Shown here piece after piece: positions 14,071 to 26,304 of a stretch of DNA of 26,304 nucleotides (its first letter is position 1; the number at the start of each line of letters is the position of its first letter). Source of the DNA: a virus; IMG/VR virus record IMGVR_UViG_3300031841_005130, positions 1 to 26,304 of that record, one strand, 5' to 3'. Under the pieces are notes generated by a model. It made no database searches, was not told where the DNA came from, and was given only the letters and a program-made list of their open reading frames with translations. The position numbers were made by a program, and so were the translations under genes.

Positions 14071-15468
14071 ATGAAATACAACTCTTTAAAACGAATACCC
14101 GAAGGCGGTCTGGCTTCCTTTCTGACGTCCAACATGGACGAGATTGAGGACAATGTTCTAGCTTTTGGTGCCCCTCGGGGCATTAATTCTATGGTTGAAG
14201 TAGGTAACCGTATGGCGTCTTATGGGCGCAACGGTGACGATCAACTTGTGCACATGAAGACAGGCGAGATTGCGGTTTCTCCTGAGATTCTGAAAGAAAA
14301 CCCTAAATTAGCCAAAGAGCTTACTCAAGCGTTTGATCGGTCTAACGTGGACATGGAGCGTTATACGGTAGGTTCTGGTGCCAACAGCATTAACCCTGTC
14401 ACAGGTCAGCCCGAGTTTTTCTTGAAGAAGTTGATCAAGGGGATCAAAAACGTCTTTAAGAAGATCGCTCCGATTATCATTCCAATCGGCCTTAACATGC
14501 TGCTACCGGGCCTTGGCGCAGTGGGTTCTGGTGCTTTAGGCGCGGGAATTACCACACTTGTACAGGGTGGCAACTTTAAAGACGCCTTGAAAAATGCGGC
14601 CTTTGGTGCTCTGGCCGGCGGCTTTACCGCGGGTATACAAACAGGTTTTGGTGAAGGGTTTACTCAAGCCGCCTTCGGCACACCGGGTCAACGCTTGGCT
14701 GTGAATCCAAAAGTTAAAGAGTTCGTTACAGGCAAAGCACCCGCGGCAACCCCGATTAAGACTGCAGTGACTGCTCAACAGCAGGCTGCTCCTGCCTCTA
14801 CACCGGCCGCGGCAACACCTTCCCCCGCAGCAAAGCCTCAAAACTTCTTTGAGAAGTATTTAAGCCCTAATCGCGGGGTTGCGAGTCCCGCAGAACAGCT
14901 AAATCAAGTTGCGTCTATTGTAGATAAAAACCCTAATTTGGTTGAAACTCTCGGCAAAGACGCAGTTGTTAAGATGGCGCAAGATCAAGTCGCGCAAGCG
15001 CAGCCGGGCCTACTGGCTAGATACGGACCTTTGGCCGCGGTTGGTACGGGATTGGCCGCAGCGGCAGGTGCTTTTGAAACACCAGAAGTCAACTTAGATG
15101 ACTCACCTTTCGGTATTACCTCTCAAGAGTTGTATGCGCAGAATCCTGAGAAATATAGTGTATTTGCTCGTATGCCTTTCGGCACTACTCTTGGTCGCAA
15201 GCGCAGACAGCCTAAGCAGGAAGACTATATCTTCCAAAGCTATCTGCCGCAGTATGCTGCTCAAGGCGGTGAAATGTATCCTCGTCGCCAAGGATATATT
15301 GCAGGTCCGGGCACAGAGACTTCTGATGACATTCCCGCGATGCTGTCTGACGGTGAGTTTGTAATGACCGCTCGTGCAGTTCGCGGTGCAGGAAACGGCA
15401 GCCGTGAAAAGGGCGTTAGAAAGATGTATGATATGATGCGGGCGTTTGAAGGTGGAGTTGTGGCATGA
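14071..15468 (+). CDS. internal virion protein candidate, 465 aa
   Basis: Likely one of the proteins packed inside the head and ejected with DNA. It starts with KRIPEGGLASFLTSNMDEIE (residues 7-26); about residues 56-118 carry a conserved-looking block (DDQLVHMKTGEIAVSPEIL, later GSGANSINPVTGQPEF). A long hydrophobic/glycine segment at 132-163 (IAPIIIPIGLNMLLPGLG onward) could insert in a membrane. An Ala/Pro/Thr-rich linker follows near 225-260, then a C-terminal block with GPGTETSDDIPAMLSDGEFV that I associate with marine phage structural proteins. I prefer ATG 14071 over the GTG at 14068 because GAAGG (14059-14063) then has a normal spacer of seven bases. It is the first of four ATGA- or TAATG-linked large proteins. 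Confidence 0.6.
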   Translation: MKYNSLKRIPEGGLASFLTSNMDEIEDNVLAFGAPRGINSMVEVGNRMASYGRNGDDQLVHMKTGEIAVSPEILKENPKLAKELTQAFDRSNVDMERYTVGSGANSINPVTGQPEFFLKKLIKGIKNVFKKIAPIIIPIGLNMLLPGLGAVGSGALGAGITTLVQGGNFKDALKNAAFGALAGGFTAGIQTGFGEGFTQAAFGTPGQRLAVNPKVKEFVTGKAPAATPIKTAVTAQQQAAPASTPAAATPSPAAKPQNFFEKYLSPNRGVASPAEQLNQVASIVDKNPNLVETLGKDAVVKMAQDQVAQAQPGLLARYGPLAAVGTGLAAAAGAFETPEVNLDDSPFGITSQELYAQNPEKYSVFARMPFGTTLGRKRRQPKQEDYIFQSYLPQYAAQGGEMYPRRQGYIAGPGTETSDDIPAMLSDGEFVMTARAVRGAGNGSREKGVRKMYDMMRAFEGGVVA

Positions 15469-16697
15469 CCGTACAAACAACAATTACAAAACAAGACCCG
15501 CAGATTGAAGCGTATCGTTTAGGTCTTTTAGAGGACACTCAGGGCTTAATTCGCAATGAGATGTTTGGACAGCAGGTGCAAAACCTGCGGGCCGAAGGCT
15601 TATCCGACGAAGAGATTGCGCAGCGTCTGTCCATGCCTGCCGAGGGCGTTGAAGGCGAAGAGGGCTATCTTCCGGCCCTTGATTATTCCGTAGAAGACAT
15701 CAGTGCCATTTCTCCTGATGCTCAGTTTGGAATGCCTGACTATCAGGTTGCCGGACTTACCACGGGTCAGCAACAAGCCATTGAGAAAGCCGAAGCGGGT
15801 GTTGGTTCGTATAAGCCCTATATCGCTGAGGGTGTAGGCGACGTTCGAGCTGCTAAAGACTACACCGAAGACGCAATTACAGGCATGGGTACGGCGACGG
15901 ATAAAGGCGTTTCGGCGGCGGAAAAAGGGATTGAATCGTTAGCCGGGGCCGGAGCCGAGTTTTCTCCGGATGGTATTACAGCCTTTATGAACCCTTATGA
16001 ACAAGAAGTAATTGACCGTACCATTGCTGATTTAAGAAGTAACTTTGATTCCCAACAGGCTATGCGGGCAAGCGATATTGCAGCTAAAGCGGTGTCTGCG
16101 GGTGCTTACGGACAGAGTGGTTTTGAACGCGCACGGGCGCGGGACCTTGATCCACGTCAAGAAGCCTTTGAAAAGAGCTTGGCCTCGACTGTGGCGGACT
16201 TGCGTATGCAAGGCTACCAAGATGCGGCAACTCGTGCTCAAACGGCTTTTGAAAGCGGCAAGGATCGCACCATTACCGCGGCATCTACTGAGGGTCAGCT
16301 TGGTCTGGGCATTGGTGAACTCGGTCAGGCCGGAGCTTTGGGTGAAGCGGGCATGGCGGATCAATTAAGCAACCAAGGCGTGGTGACCGCGGGCTTGGGT
16401 GAATTAGAGGCTAACCTAGCAGCCGGTGATATCAACAACCTAATGACAACCGGTGGCATGGAACAGGCTAATGAGCAAGCGATTTTGGATGCGCAGCGTT
16501 TAACTGATGAGCAGAATTACCAAGAGCCTTACAAGCAGCTTGGCTTCCTATCCGACGTATATGCGGGGATTCCAACATCACAGTCTACACAAACTATGAG
16601 CAGTGGAAGTAGCGCATCTCCCTTTATGCAGGCAGCTAGTGCCGGTATTGCAGGGTTAAGTGCTTATGGTGGAGCCAAACAGGCGGGGATTTTGTAA
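15465..16697 (+). CDS. internal virion protein candidate, 410 aa
   Basis: Mostly helical, Ala/Gly/Gln-rich and acidic. A short conserved-looking motif FMNPYEQEVIDRTIADL at residues 174-190 starts a long amphipathic helix region rich in Arg and Ala, a pattern I have seen in phage structural proteins next to ejection genes. The C-terminus is Ser/Ala/Gly rich and mildly hydrophobic (SAGIAGLSAYGGAKQAGIL). No catalytic motif, signal peptide or clear membrane helix is present. ATGA overlap with the upstream gene and TAATG overlap with the downstream one place it in a single translation unit with the other large proteins. The role as internal or ejection protein is inferred from context and composition. 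Confidence 0.6.
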   Translation: MTVQTTITKQDPQIEAYRLGLLEDTQGLIRNEMFGQQVQNLRAEGLSDEEIAQRLSMPAEGVEGEEGYLPALDYSVEDISAISPDAQFGMPDYQVAGLTTGQQQAIEKAEAGVGSYKPYIAEGVGDVRAAKDYTEDAITGMGTATDKGVSAAEKGIESLAGAGAEFSPDGITAFMNPYEQEVIDRTIADLRSNFDSQQAMRASDIAAKAVSAGAYGQSGFERARARDLDPRQEAFEKSLASTVADLRMQGYQDAATRAQTAFESGKDRTITAASTEGQLGLGIGELGQAGALGEAGMADQLSNQGVVTAGLGELEANLAAGDINNLMTTGGMEQANEQAILDAQRLTDEQNYQEPYKQLGFLSDVYAGIPTSQSTQTMSSGSSASPFMQAASAGIAGLSAYGGAKQAGIL

Positions 16698-19594
16698 TGA
16701 ATAAAGGTTTTAGATCACTTCCGGAGCACGTTCAGCGTAAAATATCCCCTGAAATGGCTAAAAAGTACATGGCCGGTGGTCCTGTTATGCAGCGTCCAAT
16801 GTTCCGACAAGCCGGTGGTCCCGTAGCACCGTCCGCGGCCCCAATGGCACCCCCACCGCCCGCACCGGCTCCAATGGCACCCCCATCGCCATCAAATTTT
16901 ATGCAAGAGGCCACCGCAAAAGCACAGGCTACAGGACGACAGGCCGGTGAGATCGCGTCGGCTCAAATGATGGCAAATATTGAACAAGCCGATGATCCGA
17001 AGTCCATGATCGATGCAATTAGAGGCAATGAAAGGCCCCTTGAAGCGCGGTACACGGAACTTGCTCAGTATGTTGGTGAGGTTGATGCTAACAAAACACC
17101 GGAAAGTGTTTTGGCCATGGTTCAGCCGACAATTATGATGACGGAAGAAGGCGCAATTGATAGCGGCATTGGCGAGTTAATGCAGGGCCTGTCTAACCAA
17201 ATCGACATGGAAATGCCCTCTGGAGAGCCTACCCCAATGGGGCAGGGCGTTGGCCAACTCATGATGCAGGGGGCGGGCAACACTCCACCTAGAAATTTTA
17301 ACCGAGGCGGCGAAGTCCGCCATTTTGCACCCGGCGGCGAAGTAGCGTCTGGTGCGGCGGCATACATGCCTGAGTTCCAGAAGCTTTATTCTGGCGTTTT
17401 AGGCGATCAAGCATCACGCGACGCGCAACTTGAAGAGCGCAAAAAGATGACACAAGCGCAGATGCTGTTTGATATCGCTCAAGCGGCGTTAGCTGCGGGT
17501 GCACCCACGGACCGTGCAATGTCTCCTGCGGAACGTTTGATGAACGCCGCGCAGTCTACGCAGTTGTTCGAGAAAATCGGATCACGGGCCGCGGGCCAAC
17601 TGGATGCCAAGCAGGCTATGGATGCTGAAAGACGGCAGATGGACTTAGCCGCGTTGCAAAGTTCCATACAGGCGTCACAGTCTGACGTGACCGCCAAGCA
17701 GGCGTTAGAGCGTACCATTGCGGGTAAATCAGCCACAAAAGCCTTACAGCCTGATTATAAACGTGTGGTAAGCAGCAACGGTGTGGATTTAGGTACATTT
17801 AACGTAAATGACCAACAACAGGCGGCAAACTTTGAAGCACTTGTAAAAAGAACACCGGGTGCAACGGCCTATAACCTTGGATCAGAACCCAAATCAGATA
17901 AGCCTGACTTTAAAACAGTAACGCTTTACCCTAAAGACGGCGTAGGCGAACCCATTACCATGCCTTTAACTAACAAGGAAGACTTTGCAGCGATCATGCA
18001 GAAAACAGGTGCTGCCGGTGATTACACTGAAAGTGACACTGCTTATAATCAACGCATAGCAGATGAAACTGCGAAGAAAGCCGCAGAACGCGACGTTGAG
18101 ACAAAGACGCTGTATGACTTGGCTAATCCTCTTGCTGTGCCGCAAAGCTTTAACATCAACGATCCAAATCAACGAGCGGAGTATAATAAGCTTCTCAACG
18201 CAGGTACTCACACCGCGGACTCTCAAGCTTATGACCTCGCGCTATCTTCGAAAGTTGAGCAAACACAGTACGACAGAAACCGCAAAGATGAGTTGTACGA
18301 TATTTCAGAAGCTATTAAGGTTGATATTCAAGCCGAAGAACGCGCTTTGAACCGCGAATTAAGTCGTGAAGAACGTGCTAAAATTGAGTTTAATCGTCGC
18401 TTGGCTATGGAAACTAATCTTGAAATAGAGCGCGAGCAACGTGCGCTACGGCGTGAATTGAATGCTGAAGAGCGAAAAAATGCGGAAGCCCGTGCGCTAA
18501 TTAAGGTCAGAGCCGATCAAGAGCTTGCGACTCAGAAAGAAATTCTTAAACTTACAGGTAACTTCACGTTCCGCGAGCAGAATGGTCAGATTGTTGCAAT
18601 CGACAATGCAACGGGAGATGTCAGACCTATATTTGGTACGCCCGAAGCACCTGAACCAGAATACGCACAAATTACGTTGCCCAACGCATCAGGTACACCT
18701 GTTACGACCATTGTTGATGTCAACTCACCCTCTGGTAAGCAAGCTATTGCTCTGGTTAATCAAGTATCTAAAGACGGCGGCCAAGCGAGTATGCAGAAAA
18801 TCTCAACTGCAAGTGTTACTCCACGCGGCTTCCTCATTCCTGAAAAAGGTGTCTTTACAAGTTACGACGGCGGTAGAACCTACGTTGATGAAAACGGTGT
18901 CACACAACAAGTTCCGGGCGATGCATTCGAAGTTTCTAACACAATTGCATATGACGTCGCTAAAAATGAAAAAGTTCGTTCTAATGCTCTAACCCAGTTA
19001 TCTGAAATGGACGCTCTTATCATTACAGGAATGACTGACGAAGAGGGCAATCCAATCAGTGCAACGGACATGGAAGATGTTAAAGACGCTTACGATCAAG
19101 CACGTAAGGGTACAGGCTTCTGGTCTAAGATTTACGCCGCAATCGATGCTACCGCCGGTGGCATCGTCGCCCCTGAGTATTTTGCTGAAACGTTTAAGGA
19201 TACACAGGAAGCTCGTAAGTTTACTAAAATGGTTCGTGTCCTTGGTCGATCTGCGTTGGCGGTATCGCCACGTTTTGCGGTAGCGGACCTGCAACAAGTT
19301 GAACAGTTGTTCCCAACAGAAGAAGCTCTGTTTGCTAACCCTGTAACAGAAGCTAATAAACTAAAGACACTTGCGACTTACTTAGATCAGCAAAAACGTA
19401 TCATCCTAGAAAACTTAGCAGGCGATGTGCCTCTTGATAGCACAATGAAATCACAGCTAAGTCAGAAGCTGTTTGAGATCAATCGCTTGCAAGAAATTCT
19501 AGGGCCAGTACAATCTATAGGGTCAGAAGGCTCAAGTGCCGCGGCATTTGATGCGGCGAAGAGTTTGATAAAGAAAAGCGTTAAAAAGGAATAG
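16697..19594 (+). CDS. large internal virion protein candidate, 965 aa
   Basis: The N-terminus has MAGGPVMQRPMFRQAGGPV (residues 25-43) and then a Pro/Ala/Met linker up to about residue 66. A second Gly-Gly pair element, NRGGEVRHFAPGGEV, appears near 203-217. The centre is highly charged: about residues 550-620 form a predicted long helix or coiled coil with repeats of E-R-A/E-x-R-x-L (for example REQRALRRELNAEERKNAE). The C-terminal 250 residues are helical and include GFWSKIYAAIDATAGGIVAP, LGRSALAVSPRFAVADLQQV and a final KSLIKKSVKKE. This mix of linker, coiled coil and globular C-terminus fits an internal ejection protein of a short-tailed phage. A tape measure is less likely, since no other long-tail genes are present. 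Start by TAATG overlap. Confidence 0.6.
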   Translation: MNKGFRSLPEHVQRKISPEMAKKYMAGGPVMQRPMFRQAGGPVAPSAAPMAPPPPAPAPMAPPSPSNFMQEATAKAQATGRQAGEIASAQMMANIEQADDPKSMIDAIRGNERPLEARYTELAQYVGEVDANKTPESVLAMVQPTIMMTEEGAIDSGIGELMQGLSNQIDMEMPSGEPTPMGQGVGQLMMQGAGNTPPRNFNRGGEVRHFAPGGEVASGAAAYMPEFQKLYSGVLGDQASRDAQLEERKKMTQAQMLFDIAQAALAAGAPTDRAMSPAERLMNAAQSTQLFEKIGSRAAGQLDAKQAMDAERRQMDLAALQSSIQASQSDVTAKQALERTIAGKSATKALQPDYKRVVSSNGVDLGTFNVNDQQQAANFEALVKRTPGATAYNLGSEPKSDKPDFKTVTLYPKDGVGEPITMPLTNKEDFAAIMQKTGAAGDYTESDTAYNQRIADETAKKAAERDVETKTLYDLANPLAVPQSFNINDPNQRAEYNKLLNAGTHTADSQAYDLALSSKVEQTQYDRNRKDELYDISEAIKVDIQAEERALNRELSREERAKIEFNRRLAMETNLEIEREQRALRRELNAEERKNAEARALIKVRADQELATQKEILKLTGNFTFREQNGQIVAIDNATGDVRPIFGTPEAPEPEYAQITLPNASGTPVTTIVDVNSPSGKQAIALVNQVSKDGGQASMQKISTASVTPRGFLIPEKGVFTSYDGGRTYVDENGVTQQVPGDAFEVSNTIAYDVAKNEKVRSNALTQLSEMDALIITGMTDEEGNPISATDMEDVKDAYDQARKGTGFWSKIYAAIDATAGGIVAPEYFAETFKDTQEARKFTKMVRVLGRSALAVSPRFAVADLQQVEQLFPTEEALFANPVTEANKLKTLATYLDQQKRIILENLAGDVPLDSTMKSQLSQKLFEINRLQEILGPVQSIGSEGSSAAAFDAAKSLIKKSVKKE

Positions 19595-19600
19595 TAGGTA

Positions 19601-22600
19601 ATGGCTGAAGAGAACACACCAAATCTTCCTTTTGCTCAGTTTGACAAAGAAACCTTTGATCAAATCATGTCGGTTTACGGCAGCGATGTTGGTATGTTCG
19701 CCAAAAACCTTACTGAGGTTCTTAATGAAGAATATGACGATCCGGAGTTTTTGACTTATCAGGGTCTACGTGACGGTACGGCTCCGGCCTTTCAGTTGTT
19801 TCCAAGCCTAAAAGACTTAGCTCCTGCGCAGCGTCGCATGTCTAACGAAGACATTGTTGAGATGTTTGCGTATGACCCAGAAGGTAACGCGATAACAGGT
19901 GGCACCTTTATGCAAGGTGTAAAGCGTGAAGCCATACCTCAAGCGGCGGCCGTTCCTACCTTTATGGGCGGTTACTCGTTGGGTCAAACCCTGACTGCGG
20001 GTGTTCCTCCCGTCACACTTCCGACAGCGGCGGTGCGGTTTGGCGTTCCACTGATTACCGGTACGCTTGCTTCTATCGGCGGTTACATGATGGGCGAGCA
20101 GATTGCCGACGAGATTATGGGCGAAGAGCCGCCAATGCTGCCGGGTCAAACTGCCGCTTACGAGGCAGGTAAAACTGCTATGGGTGCAGCCGCTTGGTTG
20201 CCGTTGCCGTTTATGGTACCAAAGCAACTTAATTTTGGTGTTGAAGCTGCAAAAAATGCGCTTTCTAGAAGCATGGGAGATGTGTCTGGTCCGTTTCAAC
20301 CTACTCGCGGCTTGCGTTTTTCTCAATTTTTGGAAAAGAACGTGGGCCGGATTGGGGAAACCGCAAGAGCGGCACCCATTCCTACTTTGGCTTTTGAAAC
20401 AGTTGCGGGTGCCGGTGCCACAGGTGGTGCATATGTTGCGGAAAGCGGTGCTCCCGGTCAGCCTCTTCCTCGTTTAGCAATGGAATTTGGCGGGGGTATT
20501 TCTACCTCTGTTTTGACAGACCTTTTAACCACGCGCCTTAAAATGATTTATCAAGGCGGAAAGGGCGCATACAAGGCCGTCCGTGAAGGCCGGGTTACAG
20601 AGGGCATTGCTGCACTTAAAGGTGAACGAGAGCGTCAAGTCGTAAACTACATTTTAGATGTTCTCGAAGAATCGGGTGAAGACCCTGAAGAAGTTATCGC
20701 ACGTTTAGGTTCAAACGAGTTTTCAGACATACTGATTGATGAATCAGGCAACCCGATTGAATTAACCGCGGCACTTAAATCAGGGTCCCCGGCCCTTCTT
20801 GCGCTTGAAAAATCTTTAGAAAAGACAACAACTGGTGTGGGTCGCGAAAGAGCGTCCGCTAATGTAAACGCTACTCGTGCTTTGCGTAATACAATCACTG
20901 CTTTGTATGCGACAGGGAATACTGACGCCGCACAGGAAGCCGCTCTTTTGTCTCAGGCTGTTTTTGAAAACGGTATGGAGCAAGACTTGGCCGGCGCATG
21001 GAAGCGTGTGTTTGATGCTTTTGAGAAAGTTGGTGGCGGCCAAGAACGTCAGGCGCAATTAGGTGTTCAGCTTCAGGGCATCTTGGACACTCGTCTAAAT
21101 GCCGCTCGTCAAAATGAAAAACGTCTTTGGTCGTCTGTACCAACAGACTTTGCCATCAGTGAGTTTGTCGATGAGCAGGGTAACTTAACAGACACGCCGC
21201 AATTTATAGAGTGGATGAACAACAACCTTCCGCAGACGGAAGAGTCGTTGGATGATATTTTCCCAAATATTGCGCCTCTGATTAAGTTTGTTCGTCGTAA
21301 AGAACGTGAGTTGGGTCTTGTACCCTCAGACGGGGGCGACGGCTCACGGCCCACGATGAGCAAAGACTTGGAACGTGCGTATGATACATTCCAAAAATCT
21401 TCGGATCAATTTATTGGAACGTCCGATGAGCGTGTTCTCGAAAACGTTATAAATACCGCGGAAGGTATTGAAGACATTAATGAGCGTCTGGCATACATCC
21501 GCGGGCAAGCTCAGAATTTACGCCAACGCGCAAGCAATCGTGAGTTTGATGATAACGCAAATGCGCGGAAACTTGCGACGGCCTATGATCGTTTAGCAAA
21601 TCTTGAACTTTTAAAAGATCGTGAACCCGATGTTGACTTGCTGACTTCTGGGGATGAGGTAGAGTTTGTACCCCTTACCGCAACAGAAATTTACGACATG
21701 TACAGCACCGCGTTAGCTAAGGGCAAAGAACTCACCGCTCAAGGTAAGTCTAATTCTGCACGTTTGGCTTATGGTTTTGCACAAGCCTTGATGCGGGATT
21801 TAGATAACTTTGATACAGGTGATGCCGCTTATAACACCGCTCGTGCATACACTCGTGCTTTGAATGACGCCTTTACACGATCATTCGTTGGCGACGTGTT
21901 GGCACAAACAAAAACGGGAGCTTTGAAGGTAGCTCCGGAAATGATTGCAAACGATGTTTTTCAATCGGACGCGGGTTATCTTCGCTTAAAGCAGCTTGAT
22001 CAAGTCGGTCAATTCGAACTGACGCAGGCTTTGACAAACTTATCAACATCCGCAGGAACACCCGACCTTCAAAAAACATTAGATCGCGCCATTAAATATT
22101 CAGTTAACGAGGATACGGGGCTTGTTGACACCGCACGTTTGAATAAATGGCTGAAAAACAATCGTAAAAGCCTATCAAAATATCCCGGCGTTCTTAAAAA
22201 CGTTGAACAGGCTGTTGAAACAACTACCACTGTTCGCGGAACTACAGAGAGCATTCTTCGCAACATTCGTGCCGCAGCGTTTAATCCAGATACTGGTGAA
22301 ATAAACGTACCGGCTCTTCGTCGTTGGATGGAGCGTCCAGAAAACCAAGACATTCTTTCCGCGATGCCTAACCTCAAAGCCGACCTTGAGAATGTACAAA
22401 CAGCACGTACTCTTTTGGATCAGGGCCTTGCGGATCAACGCGATCAGATAAAAGACCTTAAAGCTCAAGTATCCTTTATGGATTTGCTTCCGGGTACAAC
22501 AGAAAACCCCGCAACCGCAGCGGCTAAAGCACTATCAAATGCCCAGAAAAAACCTGTCGCTTCTTGGGATAATCTACTTAATGTGGTTAAAAAGGCACCA

Positions 22601-23538
22601 AGCGAGTGGACCACAGCGGACGGTGTAAAGCATACAAAAGAAGAGGCTTTGGCCGGCCTGCGGTCTGCGTTTATGGAAGCAGCGATGGTCAAGTCTGGCG
22701 GCACTAGCCAAACGTTTAGTGCCCGTGAATTTTATGACACAATCTTTGCACCTCATCGAAACTCTGAAAATAAAGTCAGTCTTTCAGATTGGATGCTCAA
22801 AAACGATGTGATGAGCAAACAAGAGATGGATCGTCTCAAAGGTTTCGCTACTGAATTGGTTAAGATGGAAAGCTTTGTGGCGTCTGGTGACATGGGACTT
22901 GAAGAGCTTGCTGAGACAGTGGGTCCTATGATGGATTTCTACTTACGCATTGCCGGTTCTGCGGCAGGTGCAAGACTACAAAGCTTGATACCCGGAGATA
23001 CAGGCGCAGGTTCGCTTGTTGCCGCCGGTGCGGGTTCCAAAGCATTCCGTGCCGCTTATTCTAAAATCTTCGCGGACATTCCTGAATCCATGAAAATGGA
23101 CGTGATGACAGAAATGTTCAAAGACCCTGACTTACTAGCAACCATGCTGTCCAAGGGCCGCACTCAACGAGAAGCAGGAAATATCGCAGGCCGTTTGACT
23201 GAACTCCTTACGGAAAAAGGCTTCCTATCAACAGTGACCGTTGGACGTCGCGGTGTGCCATCCGTGGTCCGCGAAACAGAAGAAACAATTGTAGACGAGG
23301 AACCACAGATCACGGTTCCCGAGCCAAGCCCCAATGACGAGGCTTCACTTACACCGCAGCGGGTGCTTCCCACCAACCCGCCTGTGGCGCAACCTAGACC
23401 TGCCGCAGCCCCTGCGCCTGTCCCTCAGACAACACCACCTTCCCCGCAACCTGCGGCAAGGTCTAGGTATGCCGCACTATTTCCCAACGATCCAATCTCT
23501 GGTATGATCAATTCAAATCAAGGAATAGGAAGCCTGTT

Positions 23539-23542
<4 letters not shown>
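19601..23542 (+). CDS. very large internal virion / DNA ejection protein candidate, 1313 aa
   Basis: The largest protein of the window. Residues 113-164 and about 193-210 are hydrophobic and glycine/proline rich (for example FGVPLITGTLASIGGYMMG), suitable for membrane insertion. The remainder is long, helical and charged, with many Leu/Ala/Glu/Arg stretches. A C-terminal block (SAAGARLQSLIPGDTGAGSL, GSKAFRAAYSKIF, DPDLLATMLSKGRTQ) is followed by a Pro/Ala/Gln-rich linker and an end motif RYAALFPNDPISGMI...QGIGSLL that I associate with marine phage internal proteins. No lytic transglycosylase or peptidase motif was found by eye. ATG 19601 follows AAGGA at 19586-19590. The gene ends in an ATGA overlap with the Hint-containing frame. 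Role inferred from size, composition and place in the cluster. Confidence 0.6.

Positions 23543-26304
<2,762 letters not shown>

Overview
The window is a block of late structural genes from a tailed double-stranded DNA phage. All genes lie on the plus strand and are packed almost without gaps, mostly with ATGA, TGATG or TAATG stop/start overlaps. The set of proteins (two head-tail adaptor-like proteins, a nozzle-type tail tube protein, fibre-like proteins with a fibre chaperone, then a run of very large alanine/glycine-rich internal proteins, and no sheath or tape measure) points to a short-tailed (podovirus-type) phage. Several proteins resemble families I associate with uncultured marine phages, so a marine bacterial host, perhaps an alphaproteobacterium, is my best guess. 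That host call is inference only.

Layout: (1) positions 1-2845 hold the connector region: the tail end of an upstream gene, a conserved unknown protein, a tiny Lys/Arg/Gly repeat protein of 45 residues, two adaptor-like proteins flanking a protein with an E1-FCCH-like beta domain, and a small helical protein. (2) Positions 2846-7456 hold four small beta-rich proteins, a 259-residue unknown, a 494-residue protein built from two perfectly phased repeat arrays (about 12 units of 22 residues, then 11 units of 11 residues), and a tail-fibre-like protein. (3) Positions 7456-11546 hold a 1214-residue beta-propeller-like protein with fourteen T-x-[YW]-D blade motifs, probably the receptor-binding fibre, and its likely assembly chaperone. 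(4) Positions 11597-14012 hold the nozzle protein, a small conserved partner and a zinc-ribbon protein. (5) Positions 14071-23542 hold four putative internal virion (DNA ejection) proteins of 465, 410, 965 and 1313 residues. (6) From 23539 to the right edge runs an open reading frame of at least 922 codons with no stop.

The most striking object is that last frame. After a long acidic, Asp/Asn/Gly-rich region it carries two intein-like (Hint) domains in tandem, each starting at a Cys and ending at His-Asn, about two thirds identical to each other, both followed by Lys instead of Cys/Ser/Thr, and the second followed by 28 consecutive glycines. It overlaps the last internal-protein gene by four bases, so it is probably made together with the ejection proteins. 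A self-cleaving or self-ligating virion protein is the leading hypothesis; the chemistry is inferred and not shown.

No tRNA, rRNA, CRISPR array, integrase, transposase, replication or lysis gene was seen, and no stretch above 300 bases lacks a gene.
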